Shown here in pieces: positions 1 to 5,063 of a DNA stretch of 5,879 bases. This stretch comes from Acidithiobacillus ferruginosus (GTDB lineage Bacteria; Pseudomonadota; Gammaproteobacteria; Acidithiobacillales; Acidithiobacillaceae). Below the pieces are notes generated by a model. It was not told where the DNA came from. It worked only from the letters and a program-made list of their open reading frames with translations, and did not search any database. Location: positions 1 through 5,879 of the forward strand of contig NZ_JABBDR010000227.1 of assembly GCF_018854495.1 (NCBI RefSeq), written 5' to 3'. A program made the position numbers and the translations under genes. Numbering within the stretch: the first letter of the stretch is position 1; every line of letters begins with the position of its first letter.

Positions 1-57
1 GGCGCGGACTACTGGCAACACATTCCCTTCTGTCTATGACGTCCCCCAAGGGGCAGG

Positions 58-88
58 TGAGGTACCCTGAATCTCGTGGACACTCTCG
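58..88 (+). repeat. IS3 left terminal inverted repeat (IRL)
   Basis: Compared with the reverse complement of 2843-2873, I count about 21 matches over 30 aligned bases. They include the blocks GAGGTA, CCTGA and GTGGA. It lies 30 bp ahead of the orfA start, as expected for IS3. Confidence 0.85.
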
Positions 89-94
89 ATTGGA

Positions 95-117
95 TATAAT
101 GGATCGACGAGGATTTT
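95..117 (+). promoter_or_regulatory. Possible -10 box and ribosome binding site of IS3 orfA
   Basis: A perfect TATAAT lies at 95-100 and a GAGGA Shine-Dalgarno at 109-113, four bases before the ATG at 118. No good -35 box sits 16-18 bp upstream; TGGACA at 77-82 is only 12 bp away. In several IS3 elements a strong promoter forms only when the two ends join in the circular intermediate, which would fit an isolated -10 next to IRL. That last point is inference. Confidence 0.4.
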
Positions 118-414
118 ATGGGGAAGAAAGTACAGAGCTATACGACCGAGTTTCGAGCCGAAGCGGTCAAATTGGTCTTGGCGCAGGGGCTTACACTGCA
201 GGAGGCTTCGCAGCGGATATCAGTGCCTAAGGGGACGTTGGCCAACTGGGTGGCCAGTGCCCGTGGTGGGAAGCCGGTGGGTGCCCCTGGGGCGCGTACT
301 GTGGCAGAGCTGGAAGGAGAGAATAAACAGTTCCGGAAGGAATTGGCGCAAATGCGTATGGAACGGGATATCGTAAAAAACCGCCTTCGCGGGTTTCCGC
401 GTCCCTTTGAGTAG
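118..414 (+). pseudogene. IS3-family OrfA (helix-turn-helix), 3' end displaced by IS110 insertion
   Basis: OrfA binds the IS ends and supplies the N-terminal part of the OrfAB fusion transposase. Residues about 8-50 form an IS3-type HTH with the motif FRAEAVKLVL and then IPKGTLANW-like VPKGTLANW. Residues about 62-87 are a charged, heptad-like stretch ending ERDIVK, matching the leucine-zipper region that precedes the OrfA end in this family. Native sequence stops at about 380. The reading frame then runs into IS110 left-end DNA and adds about ten unrelated residues (RLRGFPRPFE) before a stop. The true C-terminal codons survive downstream at 1957-2004. The ATG at 118 has a GAGGA site four bases upstream. 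It is broken, since it can no longer frameshift into orfB. Confidence 0.85.
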
Positions 415-600
415 AAACACGTGTTCTATACTGGTGGTGTTCGGACAGTAGCCGTCTGCTTTTTGGAGGCGTTGACCCCGTGAAAAAACCTGGCTCAGGG
501 AGACCTGCGGACCCATCTGTGGTGGCACATTGTGACCCCGTTTAGGAAAGTGATTCATCCGAGCTCCCGTCCGATATACCCACAGACAGGAGATATGATC
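381..600 (+). ncRNA. IS110 non-coding left end, candidate bridge RNA region
   Basis: IS110-group elements transcribe a structured bridge RNA from the non-coding end upstream of the transposase; it pairs with both target and donor DNA. This 220-nt stretch has the right position and size. Visible structure includes CGCGG/CCGCG around GTTT (388-401), CAGG/CCTG around a GNRA-type GAGA tetraloop (496-507) and TGTG/CACA around GTGG (518-529). A 9-mer, TGACCCCGT, occurs at 473-481 and 533-541. I could not identify convincing target or donor guide segments by eye, so the RNA is inferred from family knowledge and position. Confidence 0.5.
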
Positions 601-1953
601 ATGTCAAAAGGCCATAAAACATCATTGAGTTTACCGGTGGTCCATCAGAAGGCAGCCGGGATAGATATCGGTTCACGATTTCATGTCATTACCGTTCCCC
701 CAGACATGTGCCCCGAGCCCGTGCAAACTTTTCAAGCTTTCACAACGGACCTCCAGAAGATGGCAAATTGGCTGGTTTCTCTAGGGATTGAGACCGTTGC
801 CATGGAATCTACCGGGATATATTGGGTTCCCGTTTTCGAAATGTTGGAGTCAGCCGGTATCGAGGTGATTCTAGCAAATGCGCGCGAGGCGCATGCAGTG
901 CCCGGCTGCAAAAGTGATGTGAATGATGCTCAGTGGATACAACGGCTCCATGCTTGTGGGCTTCTTCGCGCCAGCTTTCGGCCTGAACAGAATATTACTG
1001 CATTGCGGACATACCTGCGGCTACGTGATCGGTTTCTGGAATACGCTGCTGCCCACATCCAACATATGCAAAAAGCCCTCAATTATATGAATATTCAGTT
1101 ACATCATGTAGTCAGTGACCTCACTGGTGTAACAGGCATGCAAATGATTCGTGCGATTGTTCAGGGAGAGCGTGATCCGGCGTACCTGGCCAGATTCCGA
1201 GATGTTCGTTGCAGAGCAAGCACAGAAGTTGTTATTAAGTCTTTGACTGATAATTACCAGCCAGAGCATGTTTTTGCACTTGAACAAGCCCTAATGCTTT
1301 ATGATGCTTATCAAGAGCGTATTCTCGCCTGTGACGCACAGATCGAACGGATTCTAGCCGATCTCAACCAAAGTAAGCCTCTCCCAAAACAGCCCTTAAC
1401 TCAGACACGCAAACGCAGCAAGCAGGGCAATGCCATAAATTTTGATGTCCGTACAGCATTATATCAGTTGACTGGCGTTGATTTAACGCAGATTCACGGA
1501 ATAGGGCCTTACCTGGCGTTACGATTCATTGCCGAATGGGGTACCGATTTCAGCAAATGGCGTACAGCCAAGCACTTTACGTCATGGCTAACATTGTCCC
1601 CAGGTTGTAAAATCAGTGGTGGAAAGGTGTTGTCAGCCCATACCCGCAAGTCAGCGAATCGTCTTACTGCACATTTTCGCTTAGCTGCTGTCACGGTGGG
1701 CAGGACGAGCACAGCACTGGGGGCGTTTTATCGTTGGCTCGCAGCGCGGATAGGTAAGGCTAAGGCAGTAACCGCTACTGCACGGAAAATTGCCATCCTA
1801 TTTTACAACATGATGCGATATAGGATTGCGTATGAGGATCTGGGCGCAGATCGATATGAGCTGGAATATCGAGAGAGAATTATTAAAAATCTCCATCGCC
1901 GCGCCAAAGAGTTCGGTTATACATTGCAGGCTGCGAGTGAGTGTGTTTCTTAG
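601..1953 (+). CDS. IS110-family transposase (DEDD recombinase with C-terminal Tnp_20 domain)
   Basis: A 450-aa recombinase that moves its element with guidance from a bridge RNA. The N-terminal RuvC-like domain has all four acidic residues: D22 (GIDIG), E69 (MESTGIYW), D106 and D109 (KSDVNDAQW). A long helical linker follows. The C-terminal domain has the IHGIGPYLALRF helix-hairpin-helix-like motif and ISGGK with the candidate nucleophile Ser339. I chose the ATG at 601 because AGGAGA (588-593) lies seven bases upstream; the in-frame ATG at 595 is too close, and one at 532 has no site and would extend into the non-coding end. The stop codon TAG (1951-1953) lies within about two bases of the element's right boundary. 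No frameshift or missing catalytic residue is seen, so it may be active. Confidence 0.93.
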   Translation: MSKGHKTSLSLPVVHQKAAGIDIGSRFHVITVPPDMCPEPVQTFQAFTTDLQKMANWLVSLGIETVAMESTGIYWVPVFEMLESAGIEVILANAREAHAVPGCKSDVNDAQWIQRLHACGLLRASFRPEQNITALRTYLRLRDRFLEYAAAHIQHMQKALNYMNIQLHHVVSDLTGVTGMQMIRAIVQGERDPAYLARFRDVRCRASTEVVIKSLTDNYQPEHVFALEQALMLYDAYQERILACDAQIERILADLNQSKPLPKQPLTQTRKRSKQGNAINFDVRTALYQLTGVDLTQIHGIGPYLALRFIAEWGTDFSKWRTAKHFTSWLTLSPGCKISGGKVLSAHTRKSANRLTAHFRLAAVTVGRTSTALGAFYRWLAARIGKAKAVTATARKIAILFYNMMRYRIAYEDLGADRYELEYRERIIKNLHRRAKEFGYTLQAASECVS

Positions 1954-1956
1954 GAA

Positions 1957-2004
1957 GCGGCAGCGTACTTTGCCAGGGAATCGCTGCAAGGTACGCGCTC
2001 ATGA
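1957..2004 (+). pseudogene. Displaced 3' end of IS3 orfA
   Basis: Read in the orfA frame, this stretch encodes AAAYFARESLQGTRS followed by TGA, the usual ending of IS3 OrfA proteins after ERDIVKK. It proves that orfA was once continuous and locates the IS110 insertion point. Rejoined to 118-380 with one extra base, OrfA would be about 103 aa. It overlaps the orfB start (2001) by four bases, in a different frame. Confidence 0.85.
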
Positions 2005-2840
2005 AGGCATGGCGAAGCCAATACCCCGTAACGGTCACGGCCAAGGTGTTCGATGTCTCCCGGAGCGGCTTTCACGCATGGTTGGAGCGGCCGCCGTCGA
2101 AGCATCGACAGGAGGATGAGCGATTGAAGGTCGCTATTCGCGCAGCACATGAAAAAACCCGGAAGACCTATGGTGCTAAGAGATTACACAAAGAGCTGAA
2201 AGACGAAGGTTTTGTTACCGGACGCGACCGTGTGGTGCGGTTACAGCGGGAGATGGGCATCCAGTGCAAGCAACGCCGCCACTTCAAAATCACCACGCAA
2301 TCTGATCATGATTCCCCTGTGGCTCCTAATCTGCTGGAGCAGCAATTTATTGCCCAAAGACCTGATGCCGTCTGGCATGTGGACATCACCTACATCGCCA
2401 CGGCGGAAGGTTGGCTCTATCTCGCGGGCGTCAAAGACCAATGTACCTGTGAAATCGTGGGCTATGCCATGAGCGCGAGAATGACCCAGGAACTTGCCAT
2501 CAGCGCCCTGAACATGGCGATACAGCATCGGCGTCCACCACCGGGACTGGTCCATCACTCTGACCGCGGCAGCCAGTATCGCGCCATCCTCAAGAAAAAC
2601 GGCCTGGTGGCTTCCATGTCGAGAAAAGGCAACTGTTATGATAACGCGCCCATTGAGAGCTTCTGGGGCAGCCTCAAGAACGAGATGGTCCACCACCACC
2701 GCTTCGAGACCCGTGCTCAGGCAGAATCTGCCATTCGGGAGTACATCGAGATTTTTTACAACCGCCAACGCCGGCATTTACGGATTGGTTATCTGGCTCC
2801 CGCTGTGTTCGCACAGTCTTTCACACGGCTGGCCGCTTGA
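2001..2840 (+). CDS. IS3-family OrfB transposase (rve/DDE), with a short deletion in the catalytic core
   Basis: OrfB is the catalytic half of the IS3 transposase, normally made as OrfAB by -1 frameshifting. The 279-aa frame contains the HTH_21-like region (KTYGAKRLHKEL, residues about 56-66) and the rve integrase core. D128 lies in WHVDITYI, D188 in HHSDRGSQY and E219 in APIESFWG. D188 and E219 are separated by 30 residues instead of the 35 typical of IS3. SQY runs directly into RAILKK, so about five residues of the usual SQYCA..Y segment are missing. FYNRQRRH is followed by LRIGYL where SRIGYL is usual. The ATG at 2001 overlaps the orfA stop, but the upstream half of the fusion is cut off by IS110, so functional transposase is unlikely. 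Confidence 0.88.
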   Translation: MKAWRSQYPVTVTAKVFDVSRSGFHAWLERPPSKHRQEDERLKVAIRAAHEKTRKTYGAKRLHKELKDEGFVTGRDRVVRLQREMGIQCKQRRHFKITTQSDHDSPVAPNLLEQQFIAQRPDAVWHVDITYIATAEGWLYLAGVKDQCTCEIVGYAMSARMTQELAISALNMAIQHRRPPPGLVHHSDRGSQYRAILKKNGLVASMSRKGNCYDNAPIESFWGSLKNEMVHHHRFETRAQAESAIREYIEIFYNRQRRHLRIGYLAPAVFAQSFTRLAA

Positions 2841-2842
2841 AA

Positions 2843-2873
2843 CGGGACTATCCACTATTGTCAGGTTACCTCA
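2843..2873 (-). repeat. IS3 right terminal inverted repeat (IRR)
   Basis: It ends in TTACCTCA, the complement of the IRL start, and begins three bases after the orfB stop codon. Together with IRL it sets the outer limits of the IS3 element. Confidence 0.85.
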
Positions 2874-2968
2874 GCCTGTGCCCGCCTCAGTTCTTCAGCT
2901 GTCTTCGCGCTGCGCAACAACTCTCGTGCCGCCACCACATGCTCTACTCCACCTGCCGGACGTGCCAT
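2874..2968 (-). pseudogene. N-terminal remnant of a transposase-like protein (possibly IS630-type), cut by IS3
   Basis: On the minus strand an ATG at 2968, preceded six bases away by AGGGGGG, opens a frame starting MARPAGG and including ELLRSAKTAEELRRAQ. The frame enters the IS3 IRR at 2873 and soon stops. The motif AKTAEELRRAQA resembles the first helices of IS630-type transposases as I remember them; I cannot confirm this without a search. If the IS3 insertion was simple, the rest of the gene should continue on the minus strand from 57 towards 1. That flank encodes no unmistakable continuation. About 31 residues are all that can be read here. Confidence 0.4.
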
Positions 2969-3049
2969 GCCATGCCCCCCTGAAAAACATGACATATTAT
3001 CACTGTTTATAACGTAAATTTGAATAAGGCGGGGCGCCACGTGATGTGT

Positions 3050-3086
3050 TGTCATTATTGACATCGCCGCCACGGAATTACATGAT
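3050..3086 (+). promoter_or_regulatory. Candidate promoter and operator of the tumE-tumA operon
   Basis: A perfect inverted repeat TGTCA-TTAT-TGACA (3050-3063) overlaps a consensus -35 hexamer TTGACA (3058-3063). Seventeen bases later is CATGAT (3081-3086), a 4/6 match to the -10 consensus. Toxin-antitoxin operons are commonly repressed by their antitoxin at palindromes in the promoter, so autoregulation by the TumA-like protein is a reasonable inference. If this -10 is used, transcription would begin close to the ATG at 3094. Confidence 0.35.
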
Positions 3087-3093
3087 AGCCTCC

Positions 3094-3381
3094 ATGAAAG
3101 CCACCCTAATCACCAGCTTCAAGGATGTTGCGCCGAATGGCGATCTCATGGAGATGGTGGTGTGGCGCGTACCAAAGCCTGTGCCGCCATGTGGGCACTG
3201 CTTCAAGTACCGGCTGGTCTACGTGGTCAACGGCACAAGGGTGATCGGCTATGACAACGAGCGCGGCAAGGGCGACCATCGTCACGTCACCGGCGAGGAA
3301 AATGAATATACGTTCACCAGTGTGGACCAGTTGATTGAGGATTTCATCGCGGAGGTGGAACAATGGAAATGCGAACACTGA
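3094..3381 (+). CDS. tumE: TumE-family toxin of a toxin-antitoxin system
   Basis: A small cytosolic protein of 95 aa that I recognise as the TumE toxin family, paired with TumA antitoxins. The N-terminus carries the family-typical MEMVVWRVP (residues 19-27). The central KYRLVYV (38-44) is followed by the most conserved block, GYDNERGKGDHRH (52-64). The C-terminal helix contains VDQLIEDFIAEVEQW (77-91). All family hallmarks and the usual length are present, so it looks intact. The start is uncertain: ATG 3094 fits the family N-terminus but has no Shine-Dalgarno nearby. ATG 3082 (99 aa) has GGAA four bases upstream. The toxin gene comes first and overlaps the antitoxin gene by 19 nt. Its molecular target cannot be told from sequence. 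Confidence 0.85.
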   Translation: MKATLITSFKDVAPNGDLMEMVVWRVPKPVPPCGHCFKYRLVYVVNGTRVIGYDNERGKGDHRHVTGEENEYTFTSVDQLIEDFIAEVEQWKCEH

Positions 3382-3719
3382 CCATTACCGTACAACCGGA
3401 CTGGAAAGCAGCCCTACGCGCTGCGGGTAAAACTGCGCAGGCGGAAACCTACCAGGGGGAAACCCTGAACTTTGAATCGCCGGATGTGTTCCTGGGCCGA
3501 CTGACCGCGCTACGATGGTCTCTGGTGCGTCAGATCATGAGTGCGGGGGAAGTATCCATCAGGGAGCTGGCCCGGCGGGTAGGCCGGGATGTGCGTCGCG
3601 TTCATGACGACGTGCTAGTGCTCGCCGAACTCGGACTGATAGAGCGCACGACCAGCGGCGGGGTGCGCTGCCCGTTCGCCGACATTCATGTGGATATGCA
3701 CTTGCGCAAGGCGGGATAA
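3363..3719 (+). CDS. tumA: TumA-like HTH antitoxin / autoregulator
   Basis: A 118-aa protein expected to neutralise the adjacent TumE toxin and probably to repress the operon. The N-terminal part (about 1-35) is poorly conserved, then NFESPDVFLGRLTALRWSL leads into a winged helix-turn-helix (about 45-105). SIRELARRVGRDVRRVHDDV holds the two HTH helices and LAELGLIERTTSGGVRCPF the wing. The terminal ADIHVDMHL motif (106-114) is a family hallmark. The ATG at 3363 is supported by GGAGG (3351-3355) seven bases upstream, a site inside the toxin gene; a second ATG at 3369 is possible. Overlap with tumE implies translational coupling. The sequence is intact. Family assignment is by recognition of motifs and neighbour, not by search. 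Confidence 0.85.
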   Translation: MEMRTLTITVQPDWKAALRAAGKTAQAETYQGETLNFESPDVFLGRLTALRWSLVRQIMSAGEVSIRELARRVGRDVRRVHDDVLVLAELGLIERTTSGGVRCPFADIHVDMHLRKAG

Positions 3720-3740
3720 CGCGGTGCTGGAGAAAGGAAT

Positions 3741-3917
3741 ATGACACGGCGCAAGATTGTACAGACAGCCGATCCTTATCAAATCCAAGAGGTCATTGAA
3801 AAGGATGGGCGGATTCATTGGGAGATTTTTGGTCCCTATGGATTTCTCAGCGATCATACATCGTTAGCTGATGCGGAAGCGAAGATAAAGAATCTCACCA
3901 AAGGTGTTACGCAGTAA
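3741..3917 (+). CDS. 58-aa protein of unknown function, third gene of the tumE-tumA operon
   Basis: A short frame starting MTRRKIVQTADPYQ and ending NLTKGVTQ. ATG 3741 follows GGAGAAAGGA (3729-3738), a strong Shine-Dalgarno stretch, only 21 bases after the tumA stop, so it is probably co-transcribed. No signal peptide, membrane segment or cysteine is present. The predicted pattern is a short beta-rich centre (RIHWEIFGPYGFLSD, residues 24-38) followed by a helix (SLADAEAKIKNLTK, 41-54). I do not recognise the family. Possible roles are a small accessory factor of the TA pair or an unrelated cargo gene. The good RBS and plausible amino acid composition support it being real. Confidence 0.6.
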   Translation: MTRRKIVQTADPYQIQEVIEKDGRIHWEIFGPYGFLSDHTSLADAEAKIKNLTKGVTQ

Positions 3918-3921
3918 CGAG

Positions 3922-3936
3922 CCGTCTGCAAGACGG
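3922..3936 (+). terminator. Short perfect hairpin after the 58-aa gene, weak terminator at best
   Basis: CCGTCT-GCA-AGACGG forms a 6-bp GC-rich stem with a 3-nt loop five bases after the stop codon. It is followed only by TTAT, not by a U-tract, so intrinsic termination would be inefficient. The position makes it the only candidate end signal for the operon. Confidence 0.3.
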
Positions 3937-4007
3937 TTATCGGGCTGGTGCATGTGTGAGTACGGTCAAAGATATTGATAGCTTTGGATACGCTGATGGT
4001 CACGTAG

Positions 4008-4389
4008 CGTGAGGGGCTGTGGGTAAACCCCCTCGAAGAACTTGAACAAACGCGCCTGTTGGGGGAGTGTCACTTTCCAGCCAAGAAAAGGACCCCACCA
4101 GTGTGCCATAACCTTCTGCATGATCCCAAAATATTTCAGTTGTTGTACCGCGTTGATAAAGCCCCTGCCGAAGAAGCCCGGACCACTCGGTGTGCCTGTG
4201 GTGGGAAGTGGCATCGGGCGGACTACCCCCGCAAGCCGAGAGGTTGTTTACGGGATTTCAGGATGCAGTACGCCTCGCGCTTCAGCTTCTGCTGCAGTCA
4301 CTGCCGCAAGCGCAGAACATCACCCTCCGTGCGTTTTTTCGGGCGCAGGGTCTATCTGGCCCTCGTCATACTGCTAATGGCTGGGCGGT
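4008..4389 (+). pseudogene. C-terminally truncated zinc-ribbon-like protein of unknown function
   Basis: The frame is open from 4008. The first usable start I see is TTG 4059, reading MGECHFPAKKRTPPVCHNLL; no ATG starts it and no clear ribosome site is present, so the 5' end may also be damaged. It has a CAC pair at residues 45-47 (CACGGKWHRADYPRKPRGC) and CCSHC at 78-82, consistent with a four-Cys zinc ribbon. SVRFFGRRVYLALVILLM follows. I recall similar proteins (HFPARKRTP..., RADYPRKPRG...) near mobile elements, function unknown, and cannot verify this here. After VILLMAGRF (about 4389) the frame turns into out-of-frame antitoxin sequence, so the original C-terminus has been replaced. I could not assign function. 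Confidence 0.5.
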
Positions 4390-4632
4390 TCACTATCCAG
4401 CCGGGAGTTCAATCAGGACACCAGCCGCGCCAAGAAAGCCGCCTCAGAGGGGCCGGTGTTTATCACCGACCGGGGCAAACCCGCCCATGTCCTGCTCAGC
4501 ATCGAGGACTATCAGCGCATCACGGGCGGTCATCGCAAAATCGCCGACGCGCTGGCAATGCCCGATCTTGCCGACAGCGAATTTGATCCGCCCCGCGTCA
4601 ACATTGGCCTCCGGCCGGCCGATTTCTCCTGA
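4381..4632 (+). CDS. Phd/YefM-type antitoxin reading frame without a standard start codon
   Basis: The frame gives SSREFNQDTSRAKKAA, VFITDRGKPAHVLLSIEDYQRI and a C-terminal tail ending GLRPADFS. The first two parts are the N-terminal DNA-binding fold of Phd/YefM antitoxins; the acidic, proline-rich tail is where such proteins wrap their toxin. About 83 residues are readable. The frame opens after TAA 4375-4377 and contains no ATG, GTG or TTG before the conserved SSREFNQD. Only CTG 4381 is available until ATG 4558, near the end. Family members normally start a few residues before SSREFN. The missing start coincides with the junction to the upstream truncated gene, so the 5' end was probably lost by recombination. 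The stop overlaps the toxin start (TGATG). Confidence 0.75.
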   Translation: MGGSLSSREFNQDTSRAKKAASEGPVFITDRGKPAHVLLSIEDYQRITGGHRKIADALAMPDLADSEFDPPRVNIGLRPADFS

Positions 4633-5057
4633 TGTTCGTTCTCGATACCAACGTCGTTTCCGAGCTGCGAAAGATACGCTTGGGGAAGGCCGACCCTCAC
4701 GTCGAGCAGTGGGCCGACAGCGTGGACGCGGGCAGCCTGCACATATCCGCCATCACCATTCTTGAGCTGGGAATCGGCGTTTTGCAGATCGAACGCAAAG
4801 ACCCCCGACAAGGCACGGTGCTGCGCACATGGCTCGATACGCTCGTTTTGCCCGCGTTCAACGGCCGGATTTTTCCGGTTAATACAGCCGTCGCGCAACG
4901 CTGCGCGCGTCTGCATGTGCCCGACCCGCACGCCGAGCGAGATGCGTTGATCGCCGCGACGGCGTTGGTGCATGGCATGACGGTCGTGACCCGCAACGTC
5001 GCCGACTTCGAGGCAACCGGCGTGCCTCTTTTGAACCCGTGGGACGCTTCCCAATAG
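4632..5057 (+). CDS. PIN-domain ribonuclease toxin, VapC/FitB-like
   Basis: A 141-aa PIN-domain protein; such toxins are Mg-dependent endoribonucleases that block translation by cutting tRNA or rRNA. Metal-binding acids are all visible: D5 (FVLDTNVVSE), E45 (ITILELGIG), D104 (ERDALIAATA) and D125 (RNVADF). The length and the LDTNVVSELRK start are typical of the FitB/VapC group. It follows the Phd-type antitoxin with a one-base TGATG overlap, so translation should be coupled to that gene. No independent ribosome site stands out. Since the antitoxin seems to lack its normal start, toxin expression may be silent or abnormal. The sequence itself is intact. Confidence 0.9.
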   Translation: MFVLDTNVVSELRKIRLGKADPHVEQWADSVDAGSLHISAITILELGIGVLQIERKDPRQGTVLRTWLDTLVLPAFNGRIFPVNTAVAQRCARLHVPDPHAERDALIAATALVHGMTVVTRNVADFEATGVPLLNPWDASQ

Positions 5058-5063
5058 CCTTGA

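Larger units (their letters stand above)
381..1955 (+). mobile_element. IS110-family insertion sequence inside the IS3 orfA
   Basis: The IS3 OrfA coding sequence breaks after ...GATATCGTAAAAAA (ends 380) and resumes with GCGGCAGCG (1957), encoding AAAYFARES. Everything between is therefore an insertion of about 1.57 kb. It carries one DEDD transposase gene, no obvious terminal inverted repeats, a long non-coding left end (about 220 nt) and practically no right-end non-coding sequence, the layout of the IS110 group rather than the IS1111 group. The exact ends are uncertain by one to three bases because A residues occur on both sides and IS110 elements share a short core with their target. Confidence 0.85.
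58..2873 (+). mobile_element. IS3-family insertion sequence, interrupted by an IS110-family element
   Basis: The element is bounded by imperfect inverted repeats beginning TGAGGTA and ending TACCTCA, with the TG...CA termini typical of IS3. It encodes an HTH OrfA and a DDE OrfB in the -1 frame relative to OrfA, the standard IS3 layout. About 1.57 kb of foreign DNA (about 381-1955) splits orfA; removing it leaves about 1.24 kb, a normal IS3 size. No 3-4 bp target duplication is visible: the left flank ends CAGG and the right flank begins GCCT. With orfA broken and orfB shortened in its catalytic core, the element is very probably unable to move by itself. Confidence 0.9.

Noticed and set aside
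220..558. 112-aa minus-strand frame across the IS3/IS110 left junction
   Set aside because: It spans the insertion boundary, so it cannot be an inherited gene of either element.
532..600. Upstream ATG extension of the IS110 transposase
   Set aside because: The added 23 residues are not family-like, and the strong AGGAGA site is spaced for the ATG at 601.
2241..2777. 178-aa minus-strand frame
   Set aside because: It lies wholly antisense to OrfB, which has all the IS3 catalytic motifs; the reverse frame has no recognisable domain.
3966..4214. 82-aa minus-strand frame opposite the zinc-ribbon protein
   Set aside because: No ribosome site or known motif. The plus strand carries the Cys-rich pattern that I recognise, so this is taken as a shadow.
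4530..5054. 174-aa minus-strand frame (and the overlapping 4697-5188 frame)
   Set aside because: Both are antisense to the PIN toxin and antitoxin, whose motifs are complete on the plus strand.
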